From: an uncultured Granulosicoccus sp.
GTDB lineage: Bacteria > Pseudomonadota > Gammaproteobacteria > Granulosicoccales > Granulosicoccaceae
Length of the DNA: 64,000 nucleotides
Direction: 5' to 3'
NCBI GenBank assembly: GCA_937924505.1
Contig: CALDSR010000004.1
Span: forward strand, 186,001 to 250,000
Shown one piece after another: positions 9,096 through 19,142 of this stretch (positions within the stretch are counted from its first letter, which is position 1; every line of letters starts with the position of its first letter). Position numbers and translations under genes: made by a program. The notes beneath the pieces were generated by a model, which saw only the letters and a program-made list of their open reading frames with translations, ran no database searches and was not told the DNA's origin.

Positions 9096-10010
9096 TTGCG
9101 ACATTTTCAAACACTGCCGGACAACGTCAAAGGCGCTTTGATCCTGATGATAGCGGCGTTTGGATTTGCCTTGATGGCGGCGCTCATCAAGCTCGCTGGT
9201 TCTCGATTACCGGTCACTCAGATACTCTTTGTTCGCCAGATAGGCATGGTTGCAATGCTGTTGCCGGCGCTTGTCACGCATTTTCCGGATGTGGTGAAAA
9301 CCCAGCGACTTGACCTCCAACTGACACGAGTATTCTTTGCGCTGATCGCCATGTTGTGTGGGTTTACTGCGATCATTCATATGCCCCTGGCAGAGGCGAC
9401 TGCACTCGGCTTTGCCAAGAGTTTCTTTGTCACGATTTTCGCAGTCATCGTGTTGAAGGAAACGGTCGGGGTGTATCGATGGTCTGCGGTTGCCATCGGC
9501 TTTATCGGCGTGCTGATCATGTTGCGCCCGGGAACGGACAGTTTCTCGATCTATGGTTTGATGGCTGTGATTGGTGCCGCCAGTGCAGGTTTTGTCATGG
9601 TCATCATTCGCTTGCTGTCGCGCAACGATTCTCCGAATACCATACTGATGTTTCAGGCCGTCGGTGTGGCGATAGTGGTGATCGTGCCGGCGATCCTGAA
9701 CTGGGTGCCGCCGACACCGAGAGAGTGGGTGATTCTTGCAGCCATTGGCTTTGTTTCTTACTTTGCACAAATGGCCAATATATATGCGTTCAAATTCGGC
9801 GAAGCCTCTATGCTTGCATCGCTTGACTATGTGCGACTGATCTATGCCACCTTGTTTGGTTGGCTATTGTTCAGCCAGTTGCCTGGCGTCGCGACCTGGG
9901 TCGGCGCGGGAATTATTGTGTTGGCGTCTGTTTATACCGTGCGTCGCGAGTCGCGACGCAAGAAGTTGTTGGCCTCTCATCCAGTTGCACGAGGGATGCA
10001 TGGAGGGTGA
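9096..10010 (+). CDS. EamA/DMT-superfamily transporter
   Basis: Inner-membrane protein of 304 residues with about ten predicted membrane segments in two EamA repeats (about 12-140 and 150-285). The first carries the usual ALIKLAGSRLPVTQILFVRQ-like start and the second repeat the S-x-L-x-Y motif region (MLASLDYVRLIYATLFGWLLF). Such proteins are exporters of amino acids, nucleosides or other metabolites. The substrate cannot be read from sequence. The start is TTG 9096: AGAGG at 9084-9088 is 7 bases upstream and no ATG fits the first membrane helix. It ends 2 bases before the convergent VOC gene, so the two share essentially no terminator space. Confidence 0.88.
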   Translation: MRHFQTLPDNVKGALILMIAAFGFALMAALIKLAGSRLPVTQILFVRQIGMVAMLLPALVTHFPDVVKTQRLDLQLTRVFFALIAMLCGFTAIIHMPLAEATALGFAKSFFVTIFAVIVLKETVGVYRWSAVAIGFIGVLIMLRPGTDSFSIYGLMAVIGAASAGFVMVIIRLLSRNDSPNTILMFQAVGVAIVVIVPAILNWVPPTPREWVILAAIGFVSYFAQMANIYAFKFGEASMLASLDYVRLIYATLFGWLLFSQLPGVATWVGAGIIVLASVYTVRRESRRKKLLASHPVARGMHGG

Positions 10011-10012
10011 GA

Positions 10013-10429
<417 letters not shown>

Positions 10430-10444
10430 TCAGGGTACAACGAA

Positions 10445-10468
10445 AAAGGCCCGCGAAAGCGGGCCTTT
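10445..10468 (-). terminator. Rho-independent terminator
   Basis: Perfect 10-bp stem AAAGGCCCGC / GCGGGCCTTT with a GAAA loop. Read on the minus strand the stem ends in a run of five T. It lies 24 bases after the HAMP-domain gene, which it terminates. Confidence 0.9.
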
Positions 10469-10491
10469 GATTCCTGAAATCAGTGATGAGC

Positions 10492-10995
10492 TTACTTGTC
10501 TTTTTCTTTCTGCTCTAGACTGGCTGCCAACTCATTCAACCGATCGGCGTATTCGATGTAATTATCAAGATCACCCTTGCGCAAAACAACACGACTGCTG
10601 TAGTCGCCTTTTGATAATGCTTCAACATGGCGACAAAACGGTCGCATTGGTCCGAGTAGCTTGTGTGTATAAGCAACGCATACCGCGGCCAGCAAGAGGA
10701 TATACAGGACAAACAAGGCGCCACAGTAGCGGAACAAATGAACGAGTTGAATTTCGATCATTTCACCGTAGTAGGAATTTGGCTCAGCCTTGCCGGTAAA
10801 GATGCCAATCAGGTCGCTGAAGGCGAAATACAGAAACGCGCCCAGCAGGACCGCTACCAACGCAGTCGAGCCGAGCATGTACATCAGCAATTTGAATTGC
10901 AGGAACGGCTGCCAGACCGCATTGACGACCTTGCGCTGTTGTGACTGCTTGTCAGCTGTCATTGCTGACTGATCGAGAACTTCTGTGTGATTCAT
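10492..10995 (-). CDS. Membrane protein with HAMP domain, no output domain
   Basis: 167 residues with two membrane helices (about 33-60 and 88-112), a short periplasmic loop between them and a C-terminal HAMP-like linker (LLGPMRPFCRHVEALSKGDYSSRV, then a heptad-rich helix ending in SLEQKEKDK). HAMP linkers normally pass signals from a membrane sensor to a kinase, cyclase or methyl-accepting domain. Here the protein simply stops after the second HAMP helix. It may pair with a separate partner or be a truncated receptor descendant. The open frame is intact and followed by a good terminator, which argues against recent decay. Confidence 0.7.
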   Translation of the reverse strand: MNHTEVLDQSAMTADKQSQQRKVVNAVWQPFLQFKLLMYMLGSTALVAVLLGAFLYFAFSDLIGIFTGKAEPNSYYGEMIEIQLVHLFRYCGALFVLYILLLAAVCVAYTHKLLGPMRPFCRHVEALSKGDYSSRVVLRKGDLDNYIEYADRLNELAASLEQKEKDK

Positions 10996-11179
10996 CGGAA
11001 TCCGCCAGTGCCATTACTATTGCTGGTATCGGGTATCCGTGCCCCACTCTGAAGCCCTATGCGGGGTCTGATAGCGATTCAACTCTGCGAATGAGGCAGA
11101 GTGAGGACTGAATCACGTTGAAACTGTGAAGTCTGTCTGCGTTAAGATCGGGCCACTTAAACCAGATCGGGGTTCAAAA

Positions 11180-11701
11180 ATGGTCTATTCCATAGCGGGT
11201 CAGGCGCCAATAATTCCAAATTCCTGCTTTGTCGCTCCCGGCGCGATGCTGATCGGCAATATCGAACTCGATGATCAGGTCAGCATCTGGTTCAATGCGG
11301 TTCTGCGTGGCGACAATGCGCTGATCAAGATCGGCCAGGGCAGCAATATTCAGGATGGTGCCGTGTTGCATGTCGATGAGGATGCACCATTGTCGATCGG
11401 CAGTCGGGTGACCGTCGGGCACAAGGTGATGCTGCATGGTTGCACGATTGGCGACGGCAGTCTGATTGGTATGAATGCCGTGGTGTTGAATCACGCGAAG
11501 ATTGGTCGTCGCTGCCTGATTGGTGCCAATGCCCTGGTGACCGAAGGCATGGACATTCCCGATGGTTCTCTGGTGCTTGGTTCACCGGGTAAGGTTGTCA
11601 AGACGCTCGATGAAAAAGCGTTCGCGGGAATGGATGTGGGTGCTCAGCACTATATTGACAAGATTACTGTGTACCGGGATTCGCTCAAGTCGGTTGTATA
11701 A
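11180..11701 (+). CDS. Gamma carbonic anhydrase family protein (YrdA-like)
   Basis: Left-handed beta-helix hexapeptide-repeat protein of 173 residues from ATG 11180, chosen because GGGG at 11169-11172 sits 7 bases upstream. An in-frame GTG at 11126 adds 18 unrelated residues. Hexapeptide turns run from residue 13 to 140. The three zinc-ligand histidines expected of this family fall in VLHVDED, TVGHKVMLHGC and NAVVLNHA. YrdA/PaaY/CaiE relatives bind metal, and some hydrate CO2 or act as CoA thioesterases. Activity must be tested individually. CaiE belongs to carnitine operons, but this gene is 6 kb from the carnitine-like cluster and I do not link them. Confidence 0.9.
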   Translation: MVYSIAGQAPIIPNSCFVAPGAMLIGNIELDDQVSIWFNAVLRGDNALIKIGQGSNIQDGAVLHVDEDAPLSIGSRVTVGHKVMLHGCTIGDGSLIGMNAVVLNHAKIGRRCLIGANALVTEGMDIPDGSLVLGSPGKVVKTLDEKAFAGMDVGAQHYIDKITVYRDSLKSVV

Positions 11702-11738
11702 ACACACCAACTTGAGCGAATTTGCGTGGTTACCTGGG

Positions 11739-12971
11739 TTACATCGTCAAGGCAGGTTCAGGCGGGTTCAGTCGCTCATCACCGATCATCGATTCAAAGG
11801 CTTGGAGGCGTTTGTAGATCGACATCAGTTCGACGATCGTTGTCCACGAATTAACGAGGAACTGAAATGAATTCTCGACTCGATCAAATGCCTGCCTGAT
11901 CTGTTGGTACACGCCGAATGTAATCGCGCCGGAGGCAAATGTCGGGACTAGAGCCAGTAGTGGAATGAGGTTCGCGCCTTGCAAATACGCATAGCGAAAG
12001 ACATTGAAGTACAGATAATTGAAGTAAAGCTTGAAGTAATTTTTTCGAACATTTTGGTAGAGGCCTTTTATCGTGGGTGGTTCCGCGCGACCTTCATCGT
12101 CTTCTCCGTACACGAGTTCCTTGCGATATGCGGCTTCGACTTTCTGATTATTGAACTCCAATCCGGGCAGTCTATAGCCGACCGCTGCGAGTAACACTGT
12201 GCCGAATATCGAAGAGATCAACGCAAGAAAAACCAATGAACCATCGATTGCACCCAGTAGAGGAAGTTCGGTAACCTGTTTTGATAGTTGCCACAAAAGT
12301 GGTAAAAAGGCAATCAGTGTCATGATGGCACTGATAAACGCGGAGCCGAGACCTTCGACGATACCGGCAAATCGCATGGTGTCTTCCTGAACACGCTGTG
12401 CTGCTCCTTCCACGCTGCGCAGTTTGCTCCAGTGAGACATATAGAAGTCATTCATTGCTGTACGCCAGCGAAACACATAGTGTGAGACGAAAAAACTGAA
12501 AACGACGAGCATCAGAATATTCGGTATCAGCACAATAAAGACAGCTTTCATTTTGCTGTACAGCTCTTCTTCGCTGACGCTACCCGGTGTGGTCAAGGCG
12601 CGCTGTATCATGTCGAACAGGTCGCCAAACCAGTTATTGATCCAAACACCGATTTGCACTTGAAAGTAGGTTACCAGCAAGATAATCGCAGTCCCGACGA
12701 CCGCCCAGGGGTACCAGCGATTGCGGTCAACAAAATACCAGGCGATACAAAACACGGCGACAGCAAGCACAATAAATTGGTACACCCAGATTTTGTCAGG
12801 ACTCAAGAAAGCAGGGCGCTCGCCTTCTGGCACTTCAATCACCTCTTTCATCAGGCTCAATTGGGGGGCGAGGCCGTCAGCAAAGCCGTACCAGATGGCC
12901 AGACAGACGAAGAACCAGGCGATCGCAGACAGGAGAAATTGTCTGGGGCGTGGAAAAAAGGAATCAAACAT
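11739..12971 (-). CDS. SbmA/BacA-like peptide transporter
   Basis: Inner-membrane protein of 410 residues with about eight membrane helices, the length and layout of E. coli SbmA. Family stretches are the N-terminal MFDSFFPRPRQFLLSA, WRTAMNDFYMSHW, EGAAQRVQEDTMRFAGI and the C-terminal NSFQFLVNSWTTIVELMSIYKRLQAFE. SbmA is a proton-driven homodimeric importer of proline-rich antimicrobial peptides and microcins. BacA relatives also affect very-long-chain lipid A and B12 uptake. The ABC ATPase domain seen in the related ABCD proteins is absent. Convergent with the gamma carbonic anhydrase gene (37 bases apart) and divergent from ettA. Confidence 0.9.
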   Translation of the reverse strand: MFDSFFPRPRQFLLSAIAWFFVCLAIWYGFADGLAPQLSLMKEVIEVPEGERPAFLSPDKIWVYQFIVLAVAVFCIAWYFVDRNRWYPWAVVGTAIILLVTYFQVQIGVWINNWFGDLFDMIQRALTTPGSVSEEELYSKMKAVFIVLIPNILMLVVFSFFVSHYVFRWRTAMNDFYMSHWSKLRSVEGAAQRVQEDTMRFAGIVEGLGSAFISAIMTLIAFLPLLWQLSKQVTELPLLGAIDGSLVFLALISSIFGTVLLAAVGYRLPGLEFNNQKVEAAYRKELVYGEDDEGRAEPPTIKGLYQNVRKNYFKLYFNYLYFNVFRYAYLQGANLIPLLALVPTFASGAITFGVYQQIRQAFDRVENSFQFLVNSWTTIVELMSIYKRLQAFESMIGDERLNPPEPALTM

Positions 12972-13211
12972 GGGAAGTATTCCGTAAGTGAGTAATTCTG
13001 TGCGGATCCGCTTACTAGGTCGTACAAGTTAATGAGTCTAGTTTGGAAACGGTTAGTTCGCCGTGAGGACATCCCTAACACCCGCAAATTCAGCAGGAAC
13101 CGCCACGGCGTCGTTTCTGGCTCGTTGGACAAGCGCCCAAGGACGCTGATTTAGATACAATGCGCAAGGCGCCGAATTCGGCTCAATGTCCACTTTGCAG
13201 CAAGGCTTTCA

Positions 13212-14879
13212 ATGGCTCAGTACGTCTACACCATGAATCGGGTCGGCAAGATTGTTCCACCGAAACGAGAAATTCTTAAAAACATCTCCTTGTCGTTTTT
13301 TCCGGGCGCAAAGATTGGCGTTCTGGGGCTTAACGGTGCGGGTAAGTCCACTCTGCTGAAGATCATGGCGGGGCGCGACACCGAGATCGAAGGTGAGGCG
13401 TATCCGATGCCGGGTATCAATATTGGCTATCTAGAGCAGGAGCCGGTACTCGATCCCGGCAAGACCGTTCGCGAGGTTGTGGAAGAGGCGCTCGGTGAGG
13501 TCAAATCGGCACAGTCTCGTCTGGATGAAGTTTACGCGGCCTACGCTGAACCGGATGCTGATTTCGACGCGCTGGCTGCCGAGCAGGCGAAACTTGAAGC
13601 GATCATTGAAGCTGCGGATGCGCACAATCTCGATCATCAAATGGATATTGCCGCCGATGCATTGCGTCTGCCGCCCTGGGACGCGAACATCGGGCACCTC
13701 TCCGGTGGTGAGAAACGTCGAGTTGCCTTGTGTCGTTTGTTGCTGTCCGGCCCCGACATGCTGTTACTTGACGAGCCGACCAACCACCTTGATGCCGATT
13801 CGGTTGCCTGGCTCGAACACTTCCTGCACGACTTCAATGGCACTGTGGTGGCGATTACTCACGATCGTTACTTTCTGGACAATGTGGCAGGGTGGATTCT
13901 TGAGCTTGATCGCGGCCATGGTATTCCGTATGAAGGCAACTACTCGGGTTGGCTGGATCAAAAATCTACACGACTTGAAATGGAATCCAAGCAGGAATCT
14001 TCCCACGCCAAAGCCATGAAAGCAGAACTGGAATGGGTTCGGCAGGGGGCAAAGGGGCGTCAATCAAAATCGAAAGCCCGGTTGCAGCGCTTCGAAGAAA
14101 TGCAATCTCAAGAGTTTCAGAAGCGTTCCGAAACCAACGAGATTTATATACCCCCAGGCCCACGATTGGGTGACAACGTTATCGACTTTGAAAACGTCAC
14201 GAAGTCCTATGGTGATCGCGTACTGATTGAAGATTTGTCATTCAGTATGCCCAAAGGGTCGATTGTCGGCGTCATTGGTGGCAATGGTGCGGGCAAATCG
14301 ACGCTCTTTCGCATGCTGATGGGACAGGAACAACCGGACTCTGGTGAGATAAAAATCGGTGAGACTGTAAAACTTGCCTATGTCGATCAAAGCCGGGATG
14401 ACCTCGATGGTGACAAGTCAGTTTTCGAGGTCTTGTCAGAGGGCAGCGATATCATCACGATTAACAACTACGATGTGCCAGCCCGTCAATATGTCGGTCG
14501 TTTTAACTTCAAGGGCAGTGACCAGCAAAAAATCGTCAAGGAGTTGTCCGGTGGTGAACGCGGACGTTTGCATCTTGCCTTGACGCTGAAGCAGGGAGCC
14601 AATGTGCTGTTGCTCGATGAACCTTCAAACGATCTTGACGTGGAAACCTTGCGCGCCCTTGAAGAGGCGTTGCTTGATTTCGCTGGCTCCGCCATAGTGA
14701 TATCTCACGATCGTTGGTTCCTGGATCGTGTCGCTACCCATATCCTCGCGTATGAGGACCCTGGCGAAATCAATTTCTTTGCCGGAAACTATACCGAATA
14801 CGAGGCCGATCGACGCGAACGCCTTGGAGACGCTGCCGTGCAACCAAAGCGTGTACGCTACAAAAAGCTGGCCATCTAG
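13212..14879 (+). CDS. ettA: Energy-dependent translational throttle protein EttA
   Basis: ABC-F protein of 555 residues with two ATP-binding cassettes and no membrane domain. It binds the ribosomal E site and gates the first elongation step according to the ATP/ADP ratio. Walker A motifs are GLNGAGKST (near 44) and GGNGAGKST (near 357). Signature motifs are LSGGEKRRVALCRLL and LSGGERGRLHLALTL. Walker B motifs are LLLDEPTNHLD and LLLDEPSNDLD. The arm insertion lies in the first cassette, and the linker between cassettes contains the basic KGRQSKSKARLQRFEEM. The N-terminus YVYTMNRVGKIVPPKREIL is typical of EttA rather than Uup or YheS. Confidence 0.97.
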   Translation: MAQYVYTMNRVGKIVPPKREILKNISLSFFPGAKIGVLGLNGAGKSTLLKIMAGRDTEIEGEAYPMPGINIGYLEQEPVLDPGKTVREVVEEALGEVKSAQSRLDEVYAAYAEPDADFDALAAEQAKLEAIIEAADAHNLDHQMDIAADALRLPPWDANIGHLSGGEKRRVALCRLLLSGPDMLLLDEPTNHLDADSVAWLEHFLHDFNGTVVAITHDRYFLDNVAGWILELDRGHGIPYEGNYSGWLDQKSTRLEMESKQESSHAKAMKAELEWVRQGAKGRQSKSKARLQRFEEMQSQEFQKRSETNEIYIPPGPRLGDNVIDFENVTKSYGDRVLIEDLSFSMPKGSIVGVIGGNGAGKSTLFRMLMGQEQPDSGEIKIGETVKLAYVDQSRDDLDGDKSVFEVLSEGSDIITINNYDVPARQYVGRFNFKGSDQQKIVKELSGGERGRLHLALTLKQGANVLLLDEPSNDLDVETLRALEEALLDFAGSAIVISHDRWFLDRVATHILAYEDPGEINFFAGNYTEYEADRRERLGDAAVQPKRVRYKKLAI

Positions 14880-14917
14880 GCGTGCCGTAAAACAACCACT
14901 GAGGAGCCGACAAACGC

Positions 14918-15577
14918 ATGTTGACTAATAAAGATCTGGCTGAGAAGGGTTTGCAGGCAACACTGGTCGAGCATCCCCTGGTGCAACACAAACTCAGCTT
15001 GATGCGTAACAAGTCCCAGTCATCCTCAGCTTTTCGCGCCTTGTTGCGGGAAATCTCGTGGTTGCTGTGTTACGAAGTCACAAGCGACTTGCCGCTGGAG
15101 TTGCGCGATATCGAGACTCCTGTCGAGCCGATGAAAGCACCGATGTTGATGGGCCGCAAACTGGCCTTTATTTCGATCCTTCGCGCGGGCAATGGCATGC
15201 TCGACGGTATGCTTGATGTGATCCCGTCAGCGCGTGTTGGTCACGTGGGTTTGTACCGAGATCCAGAGACGCTTGAGGCGGTCGAGTATTACTACAAGGT
15301 GCCGAACAATATGGAGAATCGCCTTATCATTGTGGTGGATCCGATGTTGGCTACGGCCAACTCTGCTATCGCTGCGGTTCATCGACTTAAACAAGGGGGC
15401 GCGAAGAACATGCGTTTTGCCTGTCTTATCTCCGCACCTGAAGGTATCAAGGCCTTTAATCAGGCACACCCTGATGTATCCATTGTTACCGCAGCCGTTG
15501 ATACTCATCTGAACGATCACGGTTACATCGTACCCGGTCTCGGTGATGCGGGTGATCGTATATTCGGCACGAAGTAA
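14918..15577 (+). CDS. upp: Uracil phosphoribosyltransferase
   Basis: Salvage enzyme converting uracil and PRPP to UMP. 219 residues, slightly longer than the usual 208-210. The N-terminal [20 protein letters not shown], the [15 protein letters not shown] substrate loop, the PRPP-binding [15 protein letters not shown], and the C-terminal [13 protein letters not shown] are all canonical. GAGGAG lies 13 bases before the ATG. The next gene, an MttB-family methyltransferase, begins only 6 bases after the stop, an unexpected operon partner. There is no uraA or pyrimidine gene nearby. Confidence 0.97.
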   Translation: MLTNKDLAEKGLQATLVEHPLVQHKLSLMRNKSQSSSAFRALLREISWLLCYEVTSDLPLELRDIETPVEPMKAPMLMGRKLAFISILRAGNGMLDGMLDVIPSARVGHVGLYRDPETLEAVEYYYKVPNNMENRLIIVVDPMLATANSAIAAVHRLKQGGAKNMRFACLISAPEGIKAFNQAHPDVSIVTAAVDTHLNDHGYIVPGLGDAGDRIFGTK

Positions 15578-15583
15578 GGCCTG

Positions 15584-17152
15584 ATGAGCGAGTCCATTGA
15601 GCACAGTACACCGCGCAAACGGACCGGTCGTACGCGGGGTCGTGGTCGTCGACAAGCAGACAGCGGTGTTTTTGAGCAGAAGCCGTTCAAACAGCCACGT
15701 CACCGAACGCCACCCGTCGCTTTCGCCTCTGAAGACGAGATCGAAGTTATTCATCATGCTTCGCTAAAGCTGCTTGAAGAATTTGGAATAGCGGTTCTCC
15801 ATGATGAATCGCGAGACATGATGATCGGCGCTGGTGGTGAACTGGTTACGGGATCGAACCGTGTTCGTTTTGCGCCTGAGCTGATCATGCAATTGATGAG
15901 CTCTGTGCCATCGAGTTTTACGCTGCATGCGCGCAACCCTCTGCACAATGTGCATTTAGGTGGGGACCGCATGGCGTTCTGCATGATGGGTAGTGCACCG
16001 AATGCTTCCTGTCTTGATCAAGGACGACGAACTGGCAATACCAGCGATTTTCAAAATTTCCTGAAGATCGCTCAGCAGCACAATATCATTCATATGAATG
16101 GTGGCTATCCCTGCGAGCCAGTGGATATTCATGCATCCGTTCGACATCTGGATTGTATTTATGATCTCGCGACATTAACTGACAAGGTTTTCAGCATCTA
16201 TTCGCTGGGCAGCGATCGCAATCGCGATGGTCTGGAGATGACGCGCATCGCACGCAATGTCAGCGTTGATACCTTTAAAGCCGAACCGTCAGTCTGGACG
16301 GTCATCAATACCAACTCCCCAATGCAGCTTGATATCCCGATGCTGCAAGGGATCATAGAGATGGCGTCGATGGGGCAGGTATCGGTGATTACGCCATTTA
16401 CCTTGTCGGGCGCCATGGCACCGGTCACGATCGCTGGAGCCCTGGTACAACAAAATGCAGAAGCGTTGGCGGGAATGGCATTTAGTCAGATTGTCAATCC
16501 TGGTGCGCCGGTCATGTATGGGGGGTTCACATCAAATGTCGATATGAAATCCGGTGCACCCGCGTTTGGTACACCGGAGTACATGAAGGCGCAGATAATA
16601 GGCGGTCAGCTGGCGCGTCGCTATCAGGTACCTTACCGAACCTCCAATGTCTGTGCGGCCAATACTGTTGATGCGCAAGCCGCTTATGAGAGTGTTTTTT
16701 CACTGTGGGGCGCTGTGCAAAGTGGCATGCATATGCTCAAGCATGGCGCCGGCTGGATGGAAGGTGGCTTGTGCTGTTCGTACGAGAAATCCGTACTCGA
16801 TATTGATTTGCTACAGATGATTGCCGAAAGTCTCGAACCGTTGGACTTCAGTGAGGATGCACTGGCGCTTGATGCGATCAAGGAAGTTGGGCCGGGTGGT
16901 CATTTTTTTGGTACGGACCACACGCAGACGCGCTACAAGACAGCGTTCTACTCGCCGATACTGAGTGACTGGCGAAATTTTGAATCATGGCAGGAAGCCG
17001 GCGAACCGACAGCTATGCAAAAGGCCAATCGTGTTTGGAAAGACCGACTGGCCCTGTACGAGAAGCCGGCAATGGATGAAGCGGTTCATGAGGAGTTGAC
17101 CAGCTTTGTTGAGAGACGAAAAGCGGAAGGTGGTGTTGCAACTGATTTTTAA
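15584..17152 (+). CDS. MttB-family methyltransferase, non-pyrrolysine
   Basis: 522 residues of the trimethylamine methyltransferase superfamily (TIM barrel). These enzymes move a methyl group from a quaternary or tertiary amine to a corrinoid protein. The frame is open throughout with no in-frame amber codon, so this belongs to the Pyl-lacking branch, which includes glycine betaine methyltransferases such as MtgB. Recognisable parts are the N-terminal LLEEFGIAVLHDESRDMM, the central ITPFTLSGAMAPVTIAGALVQQNAEAL, and GPGGHFFGTDHTQTRY near the C-terminus. The first 35 residues are basic (RKRTGRTRGRGRRQ) and likely disordered. AAGG lies 6 bases before the ATG. No corrinoid protein or MtgA partner is in the window. 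A choline-dehydrogenase-like gene follows, supporting a role in betaine metabolism (inference). Confidence 0.85.
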   Translation: MSESIEHSTPRKRTGRTRGRGRRQADSGVFEQKPFKQPRHRTPPVAFASEDEIEVIHHASLKLLEEFGIAVLHDESRDMMIGAGGELVTGSNRVRFAPELIMQLMSSVPSSFTLHARNPLHNVHLGGDRMAFCMMGSAPNASCLDQGRRTGNTSDFQNFLKIAQQHNIIHMNGGYPCEPVDIHASVRHLDCIYDLATLTDKVFSIYSLGSDRNRDGLEMTRIARNVSVDTFKAEPSVWTVINTNSPMQLDIPMLQGIIEMASMGQVSVITPFTLSGAMAPVTIAGALVQQNAEALAGMAFSQIVNPGAPVMYGGFTSNVDMKSGAPAFGTPEYMKAQIIGGQLARRYQVPYRTSNVCAANTVDAQAAYESVFSLWGAVQSGMHMLKHGAGWMEGGLCCSYEKSVLDIDLLQMIAESLEPLDFSEDALALDAIKEVGPGGHFFGTDHTQTRYKTAFYSPILSDWRNFESWQEAGEPTAMQKANRVWKDRLALYEKPAMDEAVHEELTSFVERRKAEGGVATDF

Positions 17153-17249
17153 AGTCCAACATATAGGTATTGTTGGTTGCTGGATAGTTTATTGAATCGC
17201 TTTTAAAAAAATTTGATGCAACAGAATTCGGAATAACAGGAAAACCGCG

Positions 17250-18944
17250 GTGAGCAGATTTGACTACGTGATAGTCGGTGCGGGTTCGGCAGGTTGTATC
17301 CTGGCTGCGCGCCTGACCGAAGACCCAACCGTCTCGGTCGCCCTGCTTGAAGCAGGTGGGTCTGATAAAAGCATTTTCATCCAAATGCCGACCGCCTTGT
17401 CGATCCCGATGAATATGCCGAAATATAACTGGGGATTCGAATCAGAACCAGAGCCTGGGTTGAACGGGCGAAAACTGGATTGTCCTCGCGGCAAGGTTAT
17501 CGGTGGTTCATCGTCAATCAATGGCATGGCTTTCGTCCGTGGGCATGCCCGTGATATTGATGAATGGGAAACCCAAGGAGCGGTAGGCTGGAACTACGCT
17601 TCCTGTCTGCCTTACTACAAGCGACTAGAAAGCTGGCATCACGGCGCTAATCGTTACCGTGGTGGCAGTGGTCCGGTCGGGGTCTGCGGCGGTAACGACA
17701 TGCAATTAAACCCCTTGTATCAAGCCTTTATCGATGCGGGTGAGCAAGCCGGCTATCCATTCACTGCAGACTACAACGGCTATCAGCAAGAAGGTTTTGG
17801 ACAAAAGAGCATGTCCGTTGATGGTGGCGTTCGCGCTTCGACGGCCAATGCGTATTTGAAACCGATTCGACACCGAAGTAATCTGCATATCATCCCACAT
17901 GTCCTGGTTGATTCGGTCTTGTTTGATGCCGACGCTGACGCAATACAGAATAAAGCCTGTGGCGTTCGATATATCGCAGCAGGGCGTTACCTGAAAATAT
18001 TTGCCGAGCGAGAAGTCATTCTGTCAGCGGGATCGATAGGGTCGCCATCTATCCTGCAACGTTCAGGAATTGGTCCCGCGGATGTGCTGAAAGAGGCCGA
18101 GGTCGCCCTGCGTCTGGATTCACCCGGTGTCGGCGCTAATCTGCAAGACCATCTTGAAGTGTATTTTCAATATGAATGTACGCAAGCCGTGTCACTTAAT
18201 CGAGAGTTGAACTGGTGGCGCAAAGGGATGATTGGCGCACGTTGGGTGCTTACCAAGCAAGGACTTGGTGCCACGAATCATTTTGAATCCTGTGGGTTCA
18301 TCCGTTCGAGGGCAGGCTTGAAGTGGCCGAACATCCAGTACCACTTTCTGCCCGGTGCCATGCGCTATGACGGACGGGCAGCGTTTCCGGGTGATGGATT
18401 TCAAGTTCATGTTGGCCCGAACAAGCCACAGAGTCGTGGACATCTGAAAATCAAGACCGGGAATCCTCGTCAGGCACCCTCCATTCAATTCAATTATTTA
18501 CAGCATGAGCAAGATAAGCAGGATTGGCGCGATTGCATACGATTGACGAGGGAAGTATTGCAGCAATCGTCTTTGGCACGATTTCGTGGCGATGAAATAC
18601 AGCCCGGTTTGCATATCGATACGGATGAGGCCATAGATCAGTGGGTGATCGAGAATGTTGAAAGTGCTTATCACCCATCCTGTTCGGTGAAGCTAGGTGC
18701 TGATGATGATCCGATGGCTGTGCTTGATAGCGAATGCAAGGTACGCGGTACAAAGAACCTTCGTGTCGTTGATTCGTCAATCTTTCCAACGATAACCAAT
18801 GGCAATCTGAACGCACCATCGATGATGGTGGCCGAGCGCGCAGCTGATTTGATTCGAGGCAAGTGCTTGCCGCCGGAAGAGGTGCCAGTCTGGACACCCA
18901 AGAATTGGGAAAATACGCAACGGACCAAAGAATCGGAAGCCTGA
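17250..18944 (+). CDS. GMC-family oxidoreductase, choline dehydrogenase-like
   Basis: FAD-dependent GMC enzyme of 564 residues. The N-terminal dinucleotide motif is [22 protein letters not shown] signature 1 appears as [16 protein letters not shown] near residue 85 and signature 2 as [16 protein letters not shown] near 263. The catalytic His-Asn pair is expected in [12 protein letters not shown] and [11 protein letters not shown]. The overall pattern matches BetA, which oxidises choline to betaine aldehyde and on to betaine, but related GMC enzymes act on other alcohols. The start is GTG 17250 with AGGA 8 bases before it. It lies 97 bases after the MttB homologue. No betB or betI is present. 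Confidence 0.88.
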   Translation: MSRFDYVIVGAGSAGCILAARLTEDPTVSVALLEAGGSDKSIFIQMPTALSIPMNMPKYNWGFESEPEPGLNGRKLDCPRGKVIGGSSSINGMAFVRGHARDIDEWETQGAVGWNYASCLPYYKRLESWHHGANRYRGGSGPVGVCGGNDMQLNPLYQAFIDAGEQAGYPFTADYNGYQQEGFGQKSMSVDGGVRASTANAYLKPIRHRSNLHIIPHVLVDSVLFDADADAIQNKACGVRYIAAGRYLKIFAEREVILSAGSIGSPSILQRSGIGPADVLKEAEVALRLDSPGVGANLQDHLEVYFQYECTQAVSLNRELNWWRKGMIGARWVLTKQGLGATNHFESCGFIRSRAGLKWPNIQYHFLPGAMRYDGRAAFPGDGFQVHVGPNKPQSRGHLKIKTGNPRQAPSIQFNYLQHEQDKQDWRDCIRLTREVLQQSSLARFRGDEIQPGLHIDTDEAIDQWVIENVESAYHPSCSVKLGADDDPMAVLDSECKVRGTKNLRVVDSSIFPTITNGNLNAPSMMVAERAADLIRGKCLPPEEVPVWTPKNWENTQRTKESEA

Positions 18945-18965
18945 TTGATATTTTCTGAGCTGGTA

Positions 18966-19001
18966 GTGTGCCAAGCACGCTGGCTCACGCTGCTGGCACA
19001 C
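18966..19001. repeat. Long imperfect hairpin in a convergent spacer
   Basis: GTGTGCCAAGCA pairs with TGCTGGCACAC (one bulged A) around a 13-base loop, in the 198-base space between the GMC gene (+) and manC (-). Neither strand has a T tract after the stem, so I call it only a hairpin. It may help end or protect transcripts from both sides. Confidence 0.5.
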
Positions 19002-19142
19002 CCGAGACCTCGCAACAACATTTGGCTCAAACTCAATTCCTGGTTTGCTCGCGACGTGATCCCCGAAGTGCAGCTCAGGGTGGGTGTGCTTGATCGCTAA
19101 ATGTAGATTCCGCGTAGAGTATTTCAAGGAGTGCCTGATAGA

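Noticed and set aside
15584..17152. Pyrrolysine (in-frame amber) in the MttB homologue
   Set aside because: The frame has no internal TAG, and the family branch does not need it.
17156..17176. CCAACA/TGTTGG hairpin after the MttB gene as a terminator
   Set aside because: Short stem and no T tract. The GMC gene follows on the same strand.
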